A stretch of DNA of 18,034 nt, from NCBI GenBank assembly GCA_035702805.1, contig DASSZN010000065.1:1-18034 (forward strand). The letters run 5' to 3'. Source of the DNA: DASSZN01 sp035702805 (lineage in GTDB: Bacteria > Chloroflexota > Chloroflexia > Thermomicrobiales > Thermomicrobiaceae). This document shows positions 13,792 through 18,034 of the stretch, piece after piece. The notes under the pieces were generated by a model. It had not been told where the DNA came from. It saw only the letters and a program-made list of their open reading frames with translations, and searched no databases. Within the stretch, counting starts at the first letter, position 1. Every line of letters begins with the position of its first letter. A program made the position numbers and the translations under genes.

Positions 13792-15501
13792 CTACTCGAC
13801 CGAGATGATGAGATCGTAGTGCGGCTGTCCGCCGCGCACGACCTCGACGGTCAGCTCCGGATAGCGCACTCGAAGGTCACGGGCCACGTCCTCGGCGAGG
13901 TCGGGCGCTGCCGGCTCGCCGACGAAGAGGGTGACCAGTTCGGCGTCCGCGACTCCGGCATCGTCCAGCACCCTCGTGACCACCGGGACCGGCTCGGACC
14001 CCGCCGCCCGCATCAGCCCGTCGAGGAAGCCGATGAACTCGCCGGCCACTGCCCGAACACCTCCGATCTCGACCGTTCGCGACGCCCGGGATAGCGCGAT
14101 CGAGCGCACGAGCCCCAGGGCTTCGCTCATAGCCGCCACGTTCACATCGAGCGGCGCCTCAAAGTTGAAGGCGGCGAGCGCGCTGATCCCCTGCGGGATG
14201 GAACGCGACGGCACTATCCGAACGCGCCGGCCGGTCAGCTTCTCGACCTGCCGCGCGGTCGGGACGACGTTAGCGTCGTTCGGCAGGATGATGACTTCCT
14301 CCTGTGGGACCTGTTCGACCACCGCGGCGATCTCGGCAGTGCTCGGGTTGAAGGTGGATCCGGCAGGCACGACGGCATCCGCTCCCATGCCACGGAACAC
14401 GCTCGTCAGTCCCTCGCCCCCCGCCACGGCCACGACCGCGATCCGCGCCACCGGCGGTACGGCCGCTGCGCCGCCATGTCGTTTCGCCGCGGCGCGCTCC
14501 TCCATCAGCTTGCGCGTCTGGGCCGCCATGTTGTCGATGCGCACCTCGTGCAGCTCGCCGTAGCGCAGGGCGAGCTCGAGAATGTGGCCCGGGTGCTCGC
14601 TATGCACGTGGACCTTGAGCGTGTCCGTGTCGCCCACCACCACGGCGGACGTTCCGAGCTCACCCAGTTGGCCGCGGAACTCTTCGAGCTCCGGCGCGGT
14701 ACCGGTCACGATGAAGTTGGTGCAGTAGCCAAACTCGTCGATGTCGTGAACCACCTGCGGCAGGTCCAGGAAGCGCATGGCCGGCGACACGGCAGTCTCG
14801 CCGGCGGGCGCCTGGACCTCGCCGGCCATCCCGGCGGCATAGCGTCGCAGCCCGTCGAGCCAGTGCACCAGGCCCTGCCCCCCCGCGTCGACGACCCCCG
14901 CCTGTCGGAGGATGTCGAGCATCTCCGGGGTCCGGCGCAGGGCATCGCTCGCGCCCTCCACGCCGGCCGCGAGGACGGTGGCGATCGGCCGACTCGCAGC
15001 GGCGGAGGCGGCGACGGCCGCGACACGGATGACTGTCAGCATCGTGCCCTCGACCGGCGCCATGACGGCGCGGTAGGCGAGCACGGCGGCCCGGTCGAGC
15101 CCGGCGGCGAGGCCGGACCCGTCAAGCTCGATGGCGTCCCTCGTGGCCTCGGCCAGCCCGGCCAGGATCTGGTACAGGATGACGCCAGAGTTGCCACGAG
15201 CTCCCATCAGCGCGCCGTGCGCGGCGGCGGCGAGGATCGCGCCAGCGCCGGCGCCCGGGTGATCGCGGGTGGCCCAGCCCGCGGCATGGCTCGCCGAGCG
15301 GAGCGTCAGGAACATGTTGGTCCCGGTGTCGCCGTCGGGAACGGGGAAGACGTTGAGCGCGTTGACGGCGGCCACGTGCGGCTCGAAGAGCTCGGTAGCG
15401 GCGTTCAGTGCGGCGGCAACGTCCGCGCCCGTCCAGCGGTCGGGCCGGCCCCTGGAACTCGTGGCGCTGTCGCCGCTCGGCCGCGGGCTGCCGTGCTCCA
15501 C
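13792..15501 (-). CDS. fakA: Fatty acid kinase subunit FakA (DAK/YloV family)
   Basis: FakA phosphorylates a fatty acid bound to a FakB protein, giving acyl-phosphate. The 569-aa product has an N-terminal DhaL-like ATP-binding domain at about 25-225 with NVFPVPDGDTGTNM (50-63; Asp56 and Asp58 for Mg-ATP), GALMGARGNSGVIL (96-109), EGTMLTVIR (151-159) and GVVDAGGQG (202-210). A middle domain follows with FGYCTNFIV (257-265) and KVHVHSEHPG (296-305), whose Cys260, His298 and His300 fit the zinc site reported for FakA. The C-terminal part (about 350-569) is DegV-like. The GTG start is preceded by AGGTGGGG. About 25 N-terminal residues before the kinase domain are poorly ordered in composition. 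It heads a minus-strand run of two degV genes and recG, and is divergent from rpmB, the neighbourhood I recall for yloV in Bacillus. Confidence 0.94.
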   Translation of the reverse strand: MEHGSPRPSGDSATSSRGRPDRWTGADVAAALNAATELFEPHVAAVNALNVFPVPDGDTGTNMFLTLRSASHAAGWATRDHPGAGAGAILAAAAHGALMGARGNSGVILYQILAGLAEATRDAIELDGSGLAAGLDRAAVLAYRAVMAPVEGTMLTVIRVAAVAASAAASRPIATVLAAGVEGASDALRRTPEMLDILRQAGVVDAGGQGLVHWLDGLRRYAAGMAGEVQAPAGETAVSPAMRFLDLPQVVHDIDEFGYCTNFIVTGTAPELEEFRGQLGELGTSAVVVGDTDTLKVHVHSEHPGHILELALRYGELHEVRIDNMAAQTRKLMEERAAAKRHGGAAAVPPVARIAVVAVAGGEGLTSVFRGMGADAVVPAGSTFNPSTAEIAAVVEQVPQEEVIILPNDANVVPTARQVEKLTGRRVRIVPSRSIPQGISALAAFNFEAPLDVNVAAMSEALGLVRSIALSRASRTVEIGGVRAVAGEFIGFLDGLMRAAGSEPVPVVTRVLDDAGVADAELVTLFVGEPAAPDLAEDVARDLRVRYPELTVEVVRGGQPHYDLIISVE

Positions 15502-15600
15502 CGGATCCCCACCTACTCCATGTGACGCCCATGCCCTCGTCGGCCGCCGCGCACGGTCTGTTCCGTCGCCGTCGGGTGTCGCGCGTCGTCGCCCCGCCGG

Positions 15601-15628
15601 TTGTCGGTCGTGCGCGGTCCGTGATAAT
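15601..15628 (+). promoter_or_regulatory. Probable rpmB promoter
   Basis: TTGTCG (15601-15606) and GATAAT (15623-15628) are separated by 16 nt, a plausible -35/-10 pair (4/6 and 5/6 matches). Transcription would start near 15635, giving an untranslated leader of about 90 nt before the rpmB start. It lies in the 222-nt gap between fakA and rpmB. Confidence 0.55.
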
Positions 15629-15639
15629 CTTGACGCTTG

Positions 15640-15685
15640 TTGGCGCGAAACTGGCCGTCATCGGCGCGCGCGGGCACGGCGCCAA
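15640..15685 (+). other. Possible leader hairpin of rpmB mRNA
   Basis: TTGGCGC (15640-15646) and GCGCCAA (15679-15685) form a perfect 7-bp stem that encloses a smaller GCCG/CGGC pairing. It falls in the predicted leader of the rpmB mRNA. It could be a regulatory structure for ribosomal protein synthesis, but no known L28 leader motif is recognised. Confidence 0.25.
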
Positions 15686-15710
15686 TCCTAAGGCGGACGG
15701 TTCGAGAGGT

Positions 15711-15718
15711 AAAGGGGG
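15711..15718 (+). promoter_or_regulatory. Ribosome binding site of rpmB
   Basis: AAAGGGGG ends 5 nt before the TTG at 15724 and supports that rare start codon over in-frame upstream starts. Confidence 0.6.
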
Positions 15719-15723
15719 CCAGG

Positions 15724-15918
15724 TTGGCCGGAAAGTGCGAGATCTGCGGCAGGGGCCCGGCCTTTGGCCACAACGTCAGCCACTCCAAGCGGCGAACGAA
15801 CCGGATGTTCCGCCTGAACATCCAGCGCGCGACCCTGTACCAGGACGGCCAGCCGCGCAAGGTGAACATCTGCACGCGCTGCCTCCGCACGCTCTCCAAG
15901 CCCGCCCGCGTCGGCTGA
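15724..15918 (+). CDS. rpmB: 50S ribosomal protein L28
   Basis: L28 is a small protein of the large ribosomal subunit. The 64-aa product starts AGKCEICGRGPAFGHNVSHS after the initiator, and continues with SKRRTNRMFRLNIQ (21-34), both hallmark segments of L28. It is the zinc-binding form with two CxxC pairs: Cys5/Cys8 and Cys50/Cys53. The start is a TTG at 15724, chosen because L28 normally begins one residue before this Ala-Gly-Lys-Cys segment and because a good ribosome binding site precedes it; longer in-frame starts would add an Arg-rich stretch not found in the family. It is a single-gene unit, divergent from fakA and followed by a terminator hairpin. Confidence 0.95.
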   Translation: MAGKCEICGRGPAFGHNVSHSKRRTNRMFRLNIQRATLYQDGQPRKVNICTRCLRTLSKPARVG

Positions 15919-15949
15919 TTCCTTTTCCGCTTCGAGACGAGCATCACGA

Positions 15950-15973
15950 CGGCACCCTCCCACGAGGGTGCCG
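15950..15973. terminator. Hairpin terminator between rpmB and the phosphotransferase
   Basis: CGGCACCCTC (15950-15959) and GAGGGTGCCG (15964-15973) form a perfect 10-bp stem with a CCAC tetraloop. It lies 31 nt past the rpmB stop and 44 nt past the stop of the convergent minus-strand gene, so it may serve both. There is no strong T tract on either side. Confidence 0.65.
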
Positions 15974-16017
15974 CTGTGTCGCTTCGGGGTGAAATCACGG
16001 GCACCCGGTAGGTCACG

Positions 16018-16809
16018 CTAGTCGTCCGTCGTTGAAGCAGCGTCGATGAGCTGGCGGAGGCGACGACGGGCGTACTCGGGCTCGATCGTCCAGCCGTTTG
16101 CGGCCTCCCACGCGTCGCTGGCGCGGCGTGCCAGGCGCAGGCGTTCGCCGCCGAAATCCGTGTCCATGTCCAGCGGGAGCGGCACTGCCGTCAGGTCCAG
16201 GATCGACGCGTCTACCCGGGACTCGTCCCAGTCGATCAGGCCGACGCGGCCGCGGTCGATGCGGATGTTCCCCGCGCCCGGGTCTCCGTGCACGACGCTG
16301 ACGGGCTCGTCGGCGATCGCGCGCCAGGCATCACGAACCGCCTCCCGGGCAGCCTCTGGCATCCTGTCGAGCTGCACGTCCCCGCCCGTGCGCTCAGTCA
16401 GCAACTCGCGCGTCGAGTGGAACCCCGGGCGTTGCGGCCAGCCGGTCGTGGCGGCGTGGAGCCGGCGGAGCGTCTCGACGACTCGCCGCCAGTCCTCGTC
16501 GTCGCGCGGGGGCTCACCCTCCAGCCAGGTGACGACGACGAGGCCGTCGATCGACGTCTCCCCCGCCGCCGATGGAACCGCTCGCGGCACGTGAAAGCCG
16601 GCTCCATCCAGATAGTCCAGGAGCGCAACCTCCCAGCGGAGGGCGGCGGGATCGCGGCGGCTGAACCGCGCCGCCAGCCGATGGCCGTGGAGCTGTACGC
16701 GCCAGATCTCGTTGCGGTAGCCGCCGCTCAGCCGCGCGTCGAGCCGCGCCCGCGGGTGCCAGGCGTGGAGGCTGCGTTCCAGGTCTGCCGGGTACACGTC
16801 GGGGCTCAT
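16018..16809 (-). CDS. APH-family phosphotransferase
   Basis: This 263-aa protein has the aminoglycoside phosphotransferase/choline kinase fold and likely phosphorylates a small molecule with ATP. It shows the catalytic Brenner motif VVHGDPGAGNIRID (172-185; Asp176, Asn181) and the metal-binding IDWDES (192-197; Asp193). The N-terminal lobe has LSGGYRNEIWRV (28-38) as the nucleotide loop and ARFSRRD (47-53) in place of a clear AxK lysine, with Glu60 as the probable partner. The ATG start overlaps the prmC stop in ATGA, so it is co-translated with prmC. The substrate cannot be named: the family includes antibiotic, homoserine, choline and fructosamine kinases. Co-location with prfA-prmC gives no obvious pathway, and resistance should not be assumed. 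Confidence 0.85.
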   Translation of the reverse strand: MSPDVYPADLERSLHAWHPRARLDARLSGGYRNEIWRVQLHGHRLAARFSRRDPAALRWEVALLDYLDGAGFHVPRAVPSAAGETSIDGLVVVTWLEGEPPRDDEDWRRVVETLRRLHAATTGWPQRPGFHSTRELLTERTGGDVQLDRMPEAAREAVRDAWRAIADEPVSVVHGDPGAGNIRIDRGRVGLIDWDESRVDASILDLTAVPLPLDMDTDFGGERLRLARRASDAWEAANGWTIEPEYARRRLRQLIDAASTTDD

Positions 16810-17683
16810 CCTGAACTCGTCCGCGCGAGGTCGACGATCAGGTAGCGGTCCAGACCCGCCAGGTCGGGCCGAACCTCGACGTGGGCCGTGGGGAAGGTCT
16901 CCCGGGCGAGCGCGAGCGCCGTCGGGCGCTGGTCGGGGTCGAGCTCGCAGAGCAGCGCGCCGTCCGGTCCGAGGAGGGCGCGTGCCTGCGGCAGCAGGCG
17001 GCGGTAGAGGTCGAATCCCTCGCCGGTGGCAAAGAGCGCGCCGGGCGGTTCGTGGGCAAGGCCAGCATGCGCCTGGTCCGCGCGCAGGTAGGGCAGGTTG
17101 GCCAGCACGAGGTCCAGTCCGGGCCGGCACCAGCCGAGCAGGTCCCCAGCCACCAGCGCGACGCGTCCCGGTGCGAGGCGCGACGCGTTCTCCCGGGCGA
17201 CGCGCAGCGCGTCGAGGGAGGTGTCGCACCCGACGATCAGGGGAGCCGTGGATGCCGGCAGGAGGCGCGCCAGGCTGACGGCGACCGCCCCGCTGCCGGT
17301 GCCGACGTCGACCACCCGTCCGCCGCCCTCCCAGCGCTGCGCGCGCGCGAGAGCCCATTCCACCAGGAACTCGGTCTCGGGGCGCGGCACCAGCACGCGC
17401 CGGTCGACTCGGAAGTCGAGTCCCATGAACTCGCGGTGGCCGGTGAGGTAGGCCACCGGCTCGCCGGCGCCCCGACGCGCGATGAGGCCAAGGTAGCGCC
17501 GGGTCTCGTCCTCCCCGGCCGAGCGCTGGTACGCCAGGTAGAGACCGGCCCGGTCGACATCCAGCACGTGCATCAGGAGCACCTCGGCGTCGAGCCGTGG
17601 GGTGTCCATTCCGGCGCGCTCCAGGGCGGCGCGTGCGTCGCCGAGGAGGTCACGCACCGTCCGGCTCGGGCCGGAGGCGCCCA

Positions 17684-17684
<1 letters not shown>
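16806..17684 (-). CDS. prmC: Peptide chain release factor N5-glutamine methyltransferase PrmC
   Basis: PrmC uses S-adenosylmethionine to methylate the Gln of the GGQ motif in release factors RF1 and RF2. The 292-aa product has the N-terminal helical release-factor-binding domain (1-75), the linker GEPVAYLTGHREFMGLDF (74-91), RVLVPRPETEFLVEW (96-110), SAM-binding motif VVDVGTGSGAVAVSLA (124-139), and the active-site motif as ANLPYL (195-200). The motif is NLPY instead of the common NPPY; Asn196, Pro198 and Tyr199, which hold the glutamine side chain, are kept. The ATG shares its A with the TGA stop of prfA, giving a one-base overlap, and its own stop overlaps the next gene by 4 nt. It is coupled to the gene of its own substrate. 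Confidence 0.95.

Positions 17685-18034
<350 letters not shown>

Noticed and set aside
12826..14094. A 422-codon plus-strand frame opposite the degV genes and the fakA end
   Set aside because: It is low-complexity and Arg/Asp/His-rich, antisense to three genes of clear family, so it is a GC-bias shadow.
16018..16809. The APH-fold gene as an antibiotic resistance gene
   Set aside because: The motifs only show a small-molecule kinase fold. Position in a translation-factor operon and native-looking composition give no sign of acquired resistance.

Overview
This window is very GC-rich, with GTG and TTG starts alongside ATG and tightly packed, often overlapping genes. It looks like chromosomal core DNA of a free-living bacterium. 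I think of a thermophilic Chloroflexota of the Thermomicrobia/Sphaerobacter kind, because the gene families and arrangement fit (short FtsZ next to NrdR, copper nitrite reductase, four-cysteine L28, rpmB-fakA-degV-recG neighbourhood). This is recollection and inference; no search was possible. I see no tRNA, rRNA, insertion sequence, CRISPR array or phage gene.

Layout. (1) 28-1660, plus strand: ftsZ and nrdR, closely coupled, ending in a hairpin that overlaps the nrdR stop. (2) 1693-2019, minus: thioredoxin, convergent with nrdR and divergent from the next operon. (3) 2152-5189, plus: two GT4-type glycosyltransferases overlapping by 4 nt, then a flavin-reductase-like protein, driven by a consensus extended -10 box placed so close to the first ATG that the mRNA should be nearly leaderless. 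(4) 5186-6301, minus: an anchored copper nitrite reductase (NirK) with every copper ligand and both catalytic residues, meeting the flavin reductase at a shared CTAG stop. (5) 6578-8651, minus: a GAF-domain histidine kinase and NarL/FixJ response regulator pair immediately upstream of nirK. (6) 8688-15501, minus: fakA, two degV/fakB genes, recG and an MqnA/MqnD-family gene. (7) 15724-15918, plus: rpmB (L28), divergent from fakA. (8) 16018-18034, minus: prfA (partial), prmC and an APH-fold phosphotransferase, chained by 1- and 4-nt overlaps.

How the genes work together. NrdR represses ribonucleotide reductase genes and thioredoxin is a usual reductant of that enzyme, so the first convergent pair are functionally related. 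FakA with DegV/FakB proteins phosphorylates fatty acids; here one kinase is encoded with two carriers, and one carrier lacks the usual carboxylate-contacting His. PrmC methylates the GGQ motif of RF1, and its gene starts on the last base of the prfA stop. The kinase/regulator pair next to nirK resembles DosS/DosR and may sense oxygen or NO, which is inference.

Most of the window is ordinary housekeeping. The parts most worth a second look are the nirK/two-component module, the fatty-acid kinase cluster with unlike FakB copies, the terminator inside the flavin-reductase reading frame, and the near-leaderless glycosyltransferase operon. I did not find a clearly new biological system.
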